Part shown: in pieces, positions 24,734-33,178 of the stretch
How the letters are laid out: every line of letters begins with the position of its first letter
Numbering within the stretch: position 1 is the stretch's first letter
Made by a program: the position numbers and the translations under genes
Notes under the pieces: model-generated
The model's input: the letters and a program-made list of their open reading frames with translations, nothing else
Told to the model about the DNA's origin: nothing
Database searches by the model: none
Source of the DNA: Actinoplanes sp. NBRC 103695
GTDB lineage: Bacteria; Actinomycetota; Actinomycetes; Mycobacteriales; Micromonosporaceae
Direction: 5' to 3'
Assembly: GCF_030269485.1 (NCBI RefSeq)
Contig: NZ_BSTL01000003.1
Span: 62,001-126,000 of the forward strand
Length of the DNA stretch: 64,000 nt

Positions 24734-26155
24734 GTGGATGACGGGACGGAACGGTATCGCCGCTACCGGCGGCTGGTGCGCGCCTATCCGCCGGGGCCCC
24801 GGCGGGACGAGCTCCTCGACACGATGGTCGAGGTCGCTGCGACGGCCGGCCGCCGAGGTCCCACGCCGCGCGAGAGGATCAACGTCTTCGGGTACGCGCT
24901 GAGGACGCGTCTCCGCCGCCCGCGCACCATCGGCGTGCTCGTGTTCGCCGTCGTGCTCATGGCGGCCGGGGCGTACCTCGGCGCCGCCGCGGGCAACCGG
25001 ATCGGGCTCGGACAGGTCACCGCGCAACCCACCGGCGACCTGTCCGGGATCGTCTTCCCCGGCCTGACGGTGTGGGGCGGCAAACCGGCCGACGTCATCG
25101 AGAGCCAGCCCGACGGCGAGGGCATCGAGTACGGCTGGAGCGTCTACTGGGTACGGCACACCGACGCCACCCGCGACGTGGCGGCCTACACCGCGGGCGC
25201 GCGTTCCCGGCTGGCCGCCGCCGGCTGGGCGACGCACGACCTCGAGGAGGGTTTCTGGGCGAGCCGGGACGGCCTGGTGCTCCGCTTCGAGGACATCGTG
25301 TTCACCGACGTCCCCTATTACGACTCGGACGGCGGGGCACGCTTCTCGGTACGCGGTGACGCGCAGCCGCCGATCTGGTTCGACCGCGCCGGAGCCGTGC
25401 TCGGTGCGATCGTCGCGCTGCTGCTCACCGTCTACGTCAGCCGCCGTATCGGCTACAGCAGCGAGGGCAACGGGCTGCTCGGGATCTTCACCGGCATCAT
25501 GCTCCTGCTGCTGGTGCCCGGGATGACGCTGAGCCAGCCGCCGGACCCGCCGGGCCGGGAACCGTGGTGGAACGGCCTGCAGTCCGAGCTGGGCGCCGGC
25601 CCGGCCTACATCGCCGGCTTCATCGCGGTTCTGCTGCTGACCGTGGCCTTCTTCCACAAGAAGGGCCTGCCGCGCCGGGGGATCCGCGCGGCGGGCGCCT
25701 TCCTGCTGCGCAACGAGAGAGCCACCACCGCGGCGGTGCTCGTGCTGGTCGGGTGCCTCGCGGCGTACGGAATCCTGTGGCTGGTGAACGTCACCGACCC
25801 GCCGTGTCATCCCAGGGCGGGCGTTCCGGTGGCCGCGCCCGACAGCGAGGTCCGCGACAGCGACCGGGTGCACATCTACGTCGACCCGCAGGCCACCCCG
25901 GAGCAGCGCAACCTGATCGTCGCGGCGACCCGGCGCAGCTGGGCGTTGGGCGAGGAGGCCGAGCTCGTCTGGCAGCCCGGCTCCGCCGAGTTCCGCGAGC
26001 AGTACTGCGGCGGCGGGAAGGTGCCCGCGGAGGCCGTCACCGGGCTGCCGCACTTCTTCTCGGTCAAGCTCAGTTACGCCCGCGATTACCCGGCGCTGCT
26101 CGACGAGGTGCGGGACCAGGCCGGGGTCCTCTCCGTACAGCGCGTGCCGTCCTGA
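24734..26155 (+). CDS. Multi-pass membrane protein, PadR-associated type
   Basis: 473 residues. The cytoplasmic N terminus (YRRLVRAYPPGPRRDELLDT) resembles that of the protein at 59220. Hydrophobic helices lie near residues 65-85, 220-240, 250-270, 290-310 and 335-360. An extracytoplasmic C-terminal domain follows (DSDRVHIYVDPQATPEQRNL... VKLSYARDYPALLDEVRD), similar in pattern to FtsX-type extracellular domains. GTG start with no ribosome site, so probably leaderless from the promoter at 24699. Function unknown. It converges on a small gene across a hairpin. Confidence 0.75.
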   Translation: MDDGTERYRRYRRLVRAYPPGPRRDELLDTMVEVAATAGRRGPTPRERINVFGYALRTRLRRPRTIGVLVFAVVLMAAGAYLGAAAGNRIGLGQVTAQPTGDLSGIVFPGLTVWGGKPADVIESQPDGEGIEYGWSVYWVRHTDATRDVAAYTAGARSRLAAAGWATHDLEEGFWASRDGLVLRFEDIVFTDVPYYDSDGGARFSVRGDAQPPIWFDRAGAVLGAIVALLLTVYVSRRIGYSSEGNGLLGIFTGIMLLLLVPGMTLSQPPDPPGREPWWNGLQSELGAGPAYIAGFIAVLLLTVAFFHKKGLPRRGIRAAGAFLLRNERATTAAVLVLVGCLAAYGILWLVNVTDPPCHPRAGVPVAAPDSEVRDSDRVHIYVDPQATPEQRNLIVAATRRSWALGEEAELVWQPGSAEFREQYCGGGKVPAEAVTGLPHFFSVKLSYARDYPALLDEVRDQAGVLSVQRVPS

Positions 26156-26190
26156 CCGGGCAGTGTGCTGCTTTCGTGCGTCCGGTCAGG
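26151..26190. terminator. Hairpin between convergent genes
   Basis: CCTGACCGG (26151-26159) pairs perfectly with CCGGTCAGG (26182-26190) across a 22-nt loop. It includes the stop codon of the membrane protein gene and lies just before the stop of the minus-strand gene at 26194. Confidence 0.5.
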
Positions 26191-26193
26191 GAG

Positions 26194-26496
26194 CTACAGG
26201 CCGGAGCGCTGACGCGGCGGCGCCATCTGCACGGTCCAGGTGCGGGCCGTGCCGACGACCGCCATCGCCCGGCAGAGGAGATCGCAGCCGAGCTGGGGGC
26301 TGCCCTCCGCGAAGCCGCGGTTGATGAAGCTGACGGCCCGGTCGTGATCACCGGTGGCGAGCGCATCCTCGAGCCCCGCGGTGAGGGCCCCGGCGAGTGC
26401 GGCGTGGAAGCTGTCCGCGCCTTTCTCCCGCAGCGTCTTGATGGGCTTGCGCACCGTCTGCATGGCGATCGCGGGCGGCGCGGACGCGGCGTTCAT
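26194..26496 (-). CDS. Small hypothetical protein
   Basis: 100 residues, predicted mostly helical (TVRKPIKTLREKGADSFHAAL, then GLEDALATGDHDRAVSFINR), no signal peptide or membrane segment, two cysteines in LGCDLLCRAM. The ATG at 26496 has a strong AAGGAG site 7 nt upstream, which argues for a real gene. Family not recognised; no functional clue from neighbours. Confidence 0.65.
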   Translation of the reverse strand: MNAASAPPAIAMQTVRKPIKTLREKGADSFHAALAGALTAGLEDALATGDHDRAVSFINRGFAEGSPQLGCDLLCRAMAVVGTARTWTVQMAPPRQRSGL

Positions 26497-26609
26497 CTAA
26501 TTACTCCTTAGCGGTCGGTGACCTGCTCAGGATCAGATGGACCCCGAAGAATGAATCTCGTCACCCGTCACTCTACCCGCAGGAGCAGGTCTTCCGTCGT
26601 ACGAGACTG

Positions 26610-26829
26610 TCAGTAGCCGGAGGGTAGACGGTGTGTGTAGTGCCCCTCCAGAGCGGCGATCTCGTCGCCGGTCAGTTCGATCTCCAGAGCGGCCGCCGCG
26701 TCGGTCGGCGGCCTTGTCGTCGAGCGACCACTGGTCGGCGCCCCGGACCGCCGCCCCGAAGATCATGCACCCCAGCGTGATCCTGCTGATCTTGAGACCC
26801 GAACTCCCCGGCCGCGTGTACTCCGTGAT
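26610..26829 (-). pseudogene. Aldo/keto reductase with internal deletion and frameshift
   Basis: The minus strand first reads ITEYTRPGSSGLKISRITLG then CMIFGAAVRGADQWSLDD, the conserved N terminus of an aldo/keto reductase. About 35 bp later, in another frame, it reads IELTGDEIAALEGHYTHRLP then SGY and stop at 26610, the typical C terminus. Some 250 residues with the catalytic Tyr/Lys/His are gone. The usual start Met has become Ile (ATC at 26829). It begins 7 nt after the XRE regulator stop, so it was the second gene of that operon. Confidence 0.8.
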
Positions 26830-26836
26830 CTTCAGC

Positions 26837-27667
26837 CTACGACGGGACGAGCGCGGCCAGCAGCCGCAGCCGCTCATGACTCTCGCTGCCCGGGGAGGCG
26901 GTGTAGACCAGCAGCGAGTGTCCCTGATCGGGGTCGATCAGCCGCTGGCAGCTGAGCTCGAGCATCCCGAGGTCCGGATGGACGAAGCGCTTGACCTCGT
27001 CCAGACCCACCCCCACCTGGTGCTCGCCCCAGAGGGCGGCGAACTCCGGGCTCTCGGCCAGCAGCCGGTCCGCCAGCCGCGCGGCCCGCGAGCCCGGGCC
27101 GCGGAGGGTGGCCATGCCCCGGGCGCCGGAGGCGAACACGCGGGACAGCCGCTCGTGGTCGCCGGGATGGTAGAGCGCCCGGGTCGCCGGGTCGGTGAAC
27201 CATCGGTAGGCGATGCTGCGGGCCGGTCCCGTGTAACGGGTCGAGTCGCCGGTGAGCGCGACCCCCAGCGGGGTCTGCCGGAGCGTCTCGCCGAGCTCGG
27301 TGAGGATCTCGGCGGGGCTGTCGGCGAGCCGGTCGAAGATCCGGAGCAGGCCGGGGCCGATGTGCTCGCTGGTCGAGCCGCGCAGGGGCGGGTGGTGCCC
27401 GGCGAGGCGGAAGAGATGGTCGCGCTCGTCGAGGGAGAGGTGCAGGCCCTGGGCGATCGAGGCGATCAACCGCTCGGAGGGATGCGGGCCGCGCTCACGC
27501 TCGAGCCGGCCGTAGTAGTCGGCGGACAGGTGGCAGAGCGTGGCGACCTCCTCGCGGCGCAGGCCGGTGGTCCTGCGCCGTTGCCCGCGGGGGAGACCGA
27601 CGTCCTCGGGCTGCAGGGACTCCCGGCGGTGACGCAGGAACTCGGCGAGCCCGGCACGATCGATCAT
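26837..27667 (-). CDS. XRE family regulator with MmyB-like ligand domain
   Basis: 276 residues. The HTH lies at about 32-62 (TTGLRREEVATLCHLSADYYGRLERERG) and the rest is an MmyB-like PAS-fold sensing domain (RWFTDPATRALYHPGDHERLSR... GVGLDEVKRFVHPDLGMLEL). Family members regulate divergent oxidoreductase genes; here a divergent SDR starts 127 bp away. GGAGG is only 1 nt from the ATG at 27667, so the exact start is uncertain. The downstream AKR gene of the same unit is a pseudogene. Confidence 0.88.
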   Translation of the reverse strand: MIDRAGLAEFLRHRRESLQPEDVGLPRGQRRRTTGLRREEVATLCHLSADYYGRLERERGPHPSERLIASIAQGLHLSLDERDHLFRLAGHHPPLRGSTSEHIGPGLLRIFDRLADSPAEILTELGETLRQTPLGVALTGDSTRYTGPARSIAYRWFTDPATRALYHPGDHERLSRVFASGARGMATLRGPGSRAARLADRLLAESPEFAALWGEHQVGVGLDEVKRFVHPDLGMLELSCQRLIDPDQGHSLLVYTASPGSESHERLRLLAALVPS

Positions 27668-27794
27668 GCCTCCGTTGTACCGCCGGCGCCCGGACGACGG
27701 CCACGGGTTTGCCTGGGATCGTCAGGCCGTGGATGACTCGCGATCCGCGGCGCAGCCTGAAGTCACACCGTTCGACGGAAACCAGGAGTGACAC

Positions 27795-28790
27795 ATGGCA
27801 CGCACACGACCGGACATCGACGTTCCCGACCTCTCCGGGAAGCTCGCCGTGGTCACCGGCGCGAGCGACGGCGTGGGCCTGGCGCTCGCGGGGCGCCTCG
27901 CCTCGGCCGGCGCGGAGGTCGTCATGCCCGTACGCAATGCTCGGAAAGGCGAAGCGGCGATCGCGACCATCAAGCGCAAGCACCCGGCGGCCGCCGTCTC
28001 CCTCCGCGAGCTCGACCTGTCGTCGCTGGCCTCGGTCGCCGCGCTCGGCGCCACCCTGCGCGGCGAGAACCGCCCCCTGCACATCCTGATCAACAACGCC
28101 GGCGTGATGACCCCGCCCGACCGGCAGACCACGGCCGACGGGTTCGAGCTGCAACTCGGCACGAATCACCTGGGTCACTTCGCCCTCGTCGGCCACCTGC
28201 TGCCCCTGTTGCGCGCGGGCCAGGCCCGGGTGACCTCCCAGCTCAGCGTCGCCGCGAACCAGAACGCGATCAACTGGGACGACCCGAACTGGGAACGGTC
28301 CTACGACGGCATGCGCGCGTACAGCCACTCCAAGATCGCGTTCGGCCTCTTCGGCCTCGAACTGGACCGGCGCAGCCGGGCCGGCGGCTGGGGCATCACC
28401 AGCAACATCTCCCACCCCGGCCTGGCCGTCACCAACCTGCTGTCGGCGCGCCCCGAACTCGGCCGGGCCCAGGACACCCTGGGACGGCGCGTGATCGGCG
28501 CCCTCGGCAGGCGCGGCATCCTCGTCGGCACGCCCGAGACCGCGATGCTCCCCGCCCTGTACGCCGCGACCTCGCCGGACGCCCGCGGCGGCCTCTTCTA
28601 CGGCCCGAGCGGGATCGGGCATCTGTCCGGCGCACCCGCCGAGCAGACCCTCTACTCCCGGCTCCGCGGCAAGGAGGACGCCGCACGTGTCTGGCAGCTC
28701 TCCGAAACCCTGATGGCGACATCCTTCGCCTCCGTGTCGCTCGGCCCAGCGCCCGAGAATCACCGGCCGGGGCCGACGCCGGGTTCCTAG
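27795..28790 (+). CDS. SDR family oxidoreductase (retinol dehydrogenase/POR-like)
   Basis: 331 residues. TGASDGVG at 21-28 binds cofactor, INNAGVM and the Ser of SQLSVAAN precede YSHSK, the YxxxK catalytic pair. The 50-residue longer C-terminal part is typical of extended POR/retinol-dehydrogenase-like SDRs paired with MmyB-type XRE regulators. AGGAG lies 8 nt before the ATG. Probably repressed or activated by the divergent XRE protein. Substrate unknown. Confidence 0.88.
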   Translation: MARTRPDIDVPDLSGKLAVVTGASDGVGLALAGRLASAGAEVVMPVRNARKGEAAIATIKRKHPAAAVSLRELDLSSLASVAALGATLRGENRPLHILINNAGVMTPPDRQTTADGFELQLGTNHLGHFALVGHLLPLLRAGQARVTSQLSVAANQNAINWDDPNWERSYDGMRAYSHSKIAFGLFGLELDRRSRAGGWGITSNISHPGLAVTNLLSARPELGRAQDTLGRRVIGALGRRGILVGTPETAMLPALYAATSPDARGGLFYGPSGIGHLSGAPAEQTLYSRLRGKEDAARVWQLSETLMATSFASVSLGPAPENHRPGPTPGS

Positions 28791-28799
28791 AGTGTCGGC

Positions 28800-29552
28800 A
28801 TGGCTGGAGACTTCGACTACGAGGCCCACGGCGGCGGGTACGTGCTGCAACGCCGCCCCGATCCTCGGATCGCCGCGATGGTCCACGCCGCGTTCGGTGA
28901 CGCCCGGACCCTGCTCAACGTGGGCGCCGGCGCGGGTTCCTACGAGCCGGACGACCGGTACGTCGTCGCCGTCGAGCCGTCCGCGGCGATGCGGGCGCAG
29001 CGACCGGCCGGCGCGGTGCCGGCGATCGACGCGACCGCCGAGGCGCTGCCGTTCGACGACGACGCGTTCGACGCGGCGCTCGCCTCGATCACCGTGCACC
29101 AGTGGTCCGACAGCGCGAAGGGGCTAGCCGAGCTGCGCCGGGTCACCCGCGGCCCGGTGGTGGTGCTGACCTTCGACGGCGACGCCCTGGACACCCTGTG
29201 GCTGGCCGACTACGTGCCCGAGCTGATCGCCGCCGAGCGCCGCCGTTACCCGCCGATCGAGGTGATCGCCGCCGCGGCCGGCCGCACCGCCGACGTGCTG
29301 CCGGTCCCGATCCCGATCGACTGCGTGGACGGTTTCACCGAGGCCTACTACGCGCGGCCGGACATGTTCCTCGAGCCCCGGGTGCGGGCCGCGCAGTCGG
29401 GGTGGGGCTTCGTCGACGAGCCGGCGATCGCCCGCGGCGTGCGACGTCTGCGCGACGATCTGGCCTCCGGGGCGTGGGACGACCGATACGGCTCGTTGCG
29501 CACGCAACCGGAGTTCGTCGGCGCGCTGCGGCTCATCGTGGGGCACCGATGA
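28800..29552 (+). CDS. Class I SAM-dependent methyltransferase
   Basis: 250 residues. LLNVGAGAGSYEP is SAM motif I, VVAVEPSAAMRAQRP motif II, and DDDAFDAALASITVHQWSD the post-I region; similar to the UbiE/BioC-like group. It starts 9 nt after the SDR stop and shares an ATGA overlap with the PNPOx-like gene, so SDR, methyltransferase and flavoprotein form a likely operon. Substrate unknown. Confidence 0.85.
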   Translation: MAGDFDYEAHGGGYVLQRRPDPRIAAMVHAAFGDARTLLNVGAGAGSYEPDDRYVVAVEPSAAMRAQRPAGAVPAIDATAEALPFDDDAFDAALASITVHQWSDSAKGLAELRRVTRGPVVVLTFDGDALDTLWLADYVPELIAAERRRYPPIEVIAAAAGRTADVLPVPIPIDCVDGFTEAYYARPDMFLEPRVRAAQSGWGFVDEPAIARGVRRLRDDLASGAWDDRYGSLRTQPEFVGALRLIVGHR

Positions 29553-30202
29553 CCGATCTGCGGAGCTATCTGCGCTCCCTGCCGGTCTTCGCCGGCGACC
29601 TGCCGGTCTTCGACCCGGCCGAGGCGCCGGACCGGCCCGACGTTCTGTTCCGGTCCTGGTTGGTCACCGCGGTTCAAGCAGGGGTACGCGAACCGCACGC
29701 GATGACACTGTCGACGGTCGGCGCCGACGGTGTCCCGTCCGGGCGGGTCCTGATCGTGAAGGACGTCGACGACGCGGGCTGGCGGTTCGCCGCCCACGAC
29801 GCCAGCCCCAAGGGACAGGACCTGCTCGCCCGCCCGGCGGCCGCGCTCACGTTCTACTGGCCGGCGCAGGCCCGTCAGGTCCGGGTGCGCGGCCCGGTCG
29901 TCCCCGATCCGGCCGAGCGCAGCGCCGCCGACTTCCTGGCCCGGCCGCCGGGGTCCCGCGCCGAGGCGTCGCTCGGCATGCAGAGCCGGGTCCTGCGTGA
30001 CCGGCAGGACCTGGAGGCCGCCACGAGGGAGGCGCTGCGCCGGATCGAGGAGCGGCCCGATCTGGTCGTACCCGAATGGACCCTCTACTCGCTGCGCGCG
30101 ACCGAGGTGGAGTTCTGGCAGGGCGACGCCCAGCGCAAGCACACTCGCCTGCGCTACACCCGCACCGGCCTCACCTGGCGCCGCGACGCCCTCTGGCCGT
30201 GA
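29549..30202 (+). CDS. Pyridoxamine 5'-phosphate oxidase family protein
   Basis: 217 residues with the PNPOx split-barrel fold: AMTLSTVGADGVPSGRVLIVKDVD binds FMN, ALTFYWPAQARQVRVRGPV continues the barrel, and the C-terminal PNPOx dimerisation segment (VVPEWTLYSLRATEVEFWQG, then HTRLRYTR) is conserved. This strongly resembles PdxH, which oxidises PNP/PMP to pyridoxal phosphate, but paralogues with other roles exist. Start ATG overlaps the methyltransferase stop by 4 bp. Confidence 0.82.
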   Translation: MTDLRSYLRSLPVFAGDLPVFDPAEAPDRPDVLFRSWLVTAVQAGVREPHAMTLSTVGADGVPSGRVLIVKDVDDAGWRFAAHDASPKGQDLLARPAAALTFYWPAQARQVRVRGPVVPDPAERSAADFLARPPGSRAEASLGMQSRVLRDRQDLEAATREALRRIEERPDLVVPEWTLYSLRATEVEFWQGDAQRKHTRLRYTRTGLTWRRDALWP

Positions 30203-30235
30203 TCCGGAGGTCCGTCGAAGCGCTGTGACCGGCCG

Positions 30236-30775
30236 TCAGGACGCGGCCGGGGCGGGTGCGGAGGCCGCGGGTGCGGAGGCCGCGGGGCCCGGCGCCGCCG
30301 GCGGCGCGTTGCCGGGGCCGTTGCCGGGGCCGTTGTCGCCCGGCCGGCCGCCGTCGCGCCGCCAGCCGCCGTCGCCGGGCCGGCCGCCGTTGCCCGGGCC
30401 GTCGTCGCCACGCCGGCCCCGGTCGCCTCGCTCGCGGTCGCCGCCGTCGCGGAAGTCCGGGCGGCCGTGCCCCCGATCGTCGCCGCGGTGGCCGAAGGCG
30501 AACGAGCCGATCGCGACCAGCCCTCCGCCGAGCATGCAGCCCAGCAGCAGCGCCACGAGGGCGATCGCCAGCGGCACCCGCCGGCCGTTCCCCGCGGGCC
30601 GGTTCCACCAGCGGCCGCGCGACGGTCGAGGCTGCTCGGCGGCCGGGTCGCCGACCGGTCCGGCCGCCGCCGGGTTGCCGGCCGGCTCGGTGTGGCCGGG
30701 CTCGGTGCCGGCCGGCTCGGTGCTGAGGGGCTCGGTGTCATCGCCGGCGTTCGGGCGCGGCGTCTGGTCGGTCAT
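30236..30775 (-). CDS. Single-pass membrane protein with Gly/Asp/Arg-rich tail
   Basis: 179 residues from the ATG at 30775 (MTDQTPRPNAGDD). A cytoplasmic Pro/Glu/Thr-rich N terminus of ~65 residues is followed by a basic patch (RWWNRPAGNGRRVP), one transmembrane helix (LAIALVALLLGCMLGGGLVAI) and an extracytoplasmic low-complexity region of GDRG/GGRPGD units ending in Pro/Ala. An earlier in-frame ATG at 30820 is less likely. No enzyme motif; role unknown. It sits 3' of the two-component system and converges on the PNPOx gene. Confidence 0.65.
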   Translation of the reverse strand: MTDQTPRPNAGDDTEPLSTEPAGTEPGHTEPAGNPAAAGPVGDPAAEQPRPSRGRWWNRPAGNGRRVPLAIALVALLLGCMLGGGLVAIGSFAFGHRGDDRGHGRPDFRDGGDRERGDRGRRGDDGPGNGGRPGDGGWRRDGGRPGDNGPGNGPGNAPPAAPGPAASAPAASAPAPAAS

Positions 30776-30915
30776 GGCGGACCCCGTTCTCGTGATCAGG
30801 TTGCCGGGCTCTTCCGGCACATCCCACGATCGGTCCCGGCGCTAAGAGGCGGTGCGCGACCTTCTTAAGAAATCGATCAGAAAGCAGGCCTGGTCCGCGC
30901 CGCGAGGCCCGGCGG

Positions 30916-32406
30916 TCACGGTGTCCGCGCCGGCGGGGGAGCGGGCAGGCGGATGGTGATCACCGTCCCGTGCGGCTCAGCGGCCTCGGCCGTCACCGTG
31001 CCACCGTGCTGCGCCGCGGTCTGCGCGACGATCGCGAGGCCCAGGCCGGAGCCGGGCGTCGACCGGGCCGCGACCGCGCGGTAGAAGCGGTCGAAGACGT
31101 ACGGCCGGTCCGCCTCGTCGATGCCGGGGCCGTGGTCGGTGACGGTGAGCCGGTAGCCGTCCGCGCCGTCGGCGTGCAGCTCGGTGTGCACGGTGGCGCC
31201 GGGCGGGCTGAACTTGGCGGCGTTGTCCAGGACGTTGACGAGCATGCGTTCCAGCTCGTTCGGCCGGCCCAGGACGGCGGCCGGGTCGAGGTCCGCGGTG
31301 AAGGTCAGGCCGGGCGCGCGGATCCGGACCCGGGCGAGCGCGGCGTCGGCCACCTCCTGCAGCTCGACCTGTTCCGCGTGGCCGCGGGCGGTCTCCTCGC
31401 GGGAGAGCTCGACCAGCTCGGTGGTCAGCGTCGCGAGCTCGGCGACCTGGGCGTCGAGGTCGTGCAGCAGCTTGGCGCGTTCCTCGGGCGGGAGCCGGTG
31501 GGCCAGCTCGGGGTGGCGTTCCACCTCGAGGAGCAGTTCGATGTTCGTACGGATGCTGGTCAGCGGCGTCCTCAGCTCGTGGCCGGCGTCCTCGACCAGG
31601 GTGCGCTGCGCGCGGCGGGCGGTGTCGATCGCGGCGAGCATGGTGTTCACCGACGTGCCGAGGCGGGCGATCTCGTCGGCGCCCTCGGTGGCGATCGGGC
31701 GGCTCAGGTCCATGGTGACCGCGACGTCCTCGACGGCGTCGGTGAGCCGTTGCACCGGCACCAGCCCGGCCCGGGCCACGGCCCGTCCGAGCACGGCGGC
31801 CCCGGCGATGCCGAGCGCGCTGCCGACCGCGAGCAGGACGGCGAACAGGCCGAGCGTACGGTCGTCGGGTCCTTGGTCGAGGGCGACCTGCACCGCGCCG
31901 CCGCCGGCGACCGGGACGGTGAGCATCCGGTAGGTTTCCCGGCCGACCGCGACATCCTCCTGCGCCATCCGGCTGCCGCCCGCCGCGACCGTCCGCGCGC
32001 GCGGGGTGACCGGCAGCGGGCTCGCGGCCGAGCTGATCACGGTGGCCCGGGCGTCGAGGATCTGCCAGCGCGGTCCGAGCTGGCGAGGGCCGTGCCGCCC
32101 ACCACGGTTCCATCGCTCGCCTCCAGGGCCAGAGCCAGGGCCGGGGCCAGAGCCGGGGCCAGAGCCAGAGCCGGGGCCGGGGCCAGAGCTGGGGCCGGGG
32201 CCGGGCGGCGGAATGAGCCACTGATCGGGTTGCGCGGCGATGGCGGCGGCGTCCGCGCTCAGCGCCGACTGCATCCGGCGCTGCTGGATCTGCTCGACGA
32301 CCAGCCAGGACGTCACCGCCATGGCCACCACGGCGGCCGCCACCGCGCCGGTGACCAGCAGCGACAGCCGGGTGTGCAGGGTGCGCCGGCGCCACCAGGT
32401 GGTCAC
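30916..32406 (-). CDS. Sensor histidine kinase (MprB/BaeS-like)
   Basis: 496 residues. TM1 near 12-32, a ~125-residue extracytoplasmic sensor with a long Pro/Gly/Ser run, TM2 near 190, HAMP, then HisKA with [13 protein letters not shown] (phospho-His), N box [12 protein letters not shown]1 DHGPGI, F box and G2 GSGLGLAIV. The GTG at 32406 overlaps the stop of the response regulator gene (GTGA). The pair would sense an envelope signal and could control the PadR-ABC unit upstream, but no direct evidence is visible. Confidence 0.9.
   Translation of the reverse strand: MTTWWRRRTLHTRLSLLVTGAVAAAVVAMAVTSWLVVEQIQQRRMQSALSADAAAIAAQPDQWLIPPPGPGPSSGPGPGSGSGPGSGPGPGSGPGGERWNRGGRHGPRQLGPRWQILDARATVISSAASPLPVTPRARTVAAGGSRMAQEDVAVGRETYRMLTVPVAGGGAVQVALDQGPDDRTLGLFAVLLAVGSALGIAGAAVLGRAVARAGLVPVQRLTDAVEDVAVTMDLSRPIATEGADEIARLGTSVNTMLAAIDTARRAQRTLVEDAGHELRTPLTSIRTNIELLLEVERHPELAHRLPPEERAKLLHDLDAQVAELATLTTELVELSREETARGHAEQVELQEVADAALARVRIRAPGLTFTADLDPAAVLGRPNELERMLVNVLDNAAKFSPPGATVHTELHADGADGYRLTVTDHGPGIDEADRPYVFDRFYRAVAARSTPGSGLGLAIVAQTAAQHGGTVTAEAAEPHGTVITIRLPAPPPARTP
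32125..32205. repeat. 6/12-bp repeat tract encoding a Pro-Gly-Ser run in the kinase sensor
   Basis: The + strand alternates GGGGCC and AGAGCC hexamers for about 80 bp, encoding [20 protein letters not shown] in the extracytoplasmic loop of the kinase. All units are multiples of three, so slippage would change linker length without frameshift. Confidence 0.85.
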
Positions 32407-33095
32407 AGCGGCTCCTCCCGCAGCACGAAGCCGACACCGCGGACGGTGTGCAGCAGCCGCCGCTCGTCCCCGGTCTCCAGCTTGCGGCGCAGATATCCCA
32501 GGTAGACGTGGATGCTGTTGGAGGTCTCGCCGAAGTCGTAGCCCCACACCTGCTCGAACAGGACGGTGCGGGTGAGCACCTGCCGGGGGTGCCGCAGGAA
32601 GACCTCGAGGATGGAGAACTCGGTGCGGGTCAGCCTGATCGCCCGGTCACCCTTCCACACCTCCCGGGTACGCGGATTGAGCCGCAGGTCCGCGAAGGTG
32701 AGGAGCTCATCGGCCGCGGGAGCCGGGGCGGTCAGCATCGAACGGCGCATCAGGGCTCGCAGCCGGGCCTTCAGCTCCTGGATGGCGAACGGTTTGACCA
32801 GGTAGTCGTCGGCGCCCGCGTCCAGCCCCGCGACCCGGTCGCCGACGCTGTCGCGGGCGGTGACCATCAGCACGGGCAGCAGGATCCCGTCCTCCCGCAG
32901 CTGCCGGCACGTCTCCAGCCCGTCCAGGCGGGGCATGCTGACGTCCAGGATCATCACGTCCGGTTCGCCGGCGCGGACGGTGTCCAGCGCCTCCTGCCCG
33001 TCCCCGGCCGTGTCCACGTCGTGGCCTTCGAAGCGCAGGGTACGCGCGAGCGAGTCACGCACCGCCGCGTCGTCGTCCACGACCAGGACCCGCAT
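32403..33095 (-). CDS. OmpR family response regulator (MprA-like)
   Basis: 230 residues. Receiver: DDD at 7-9, phospho-acceptor Asp51 ([13 protein letters not shown]), KPF. The winged-helix effector domain ends [20 protein letters not shown], the OmpR recognition helix. GGGGAGA lies 5 nt before the ATG at 33095. It is translationally coupled with the kinase at 32406 and separated from the FtsX operon by 83 bp. Confidence 0.92.
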   Translation of the reverse strand: MRVLVVDDDAAVRDSLARTLRFEGHDVDTAGDGQEALDTVRAGEPDVMILDVSMPRLDGLETCRQLREDGILLPVLMVTARDSVGDRVAGLDAGADDYLVKPFAIQELKARLRALMRRSMLTAPAPAADELLTFADLRLNPRTREVWKGDRAIRLTRTEFSILEVFLRHPRQVLTRTVLFEQVWGYDFGETSNSIHVYLGYLRRKLETGDERRLLHTVRGVGFVLREEPL

Positions 33096-33178
33096 GTGTC
33101 TCCCCGTTCTCGGCCTGGTCCCATGGTGGGCCGGGAACGGGGAGAAACGGTGGCGCCTTTCCTAAGCGTTTCCTATGT

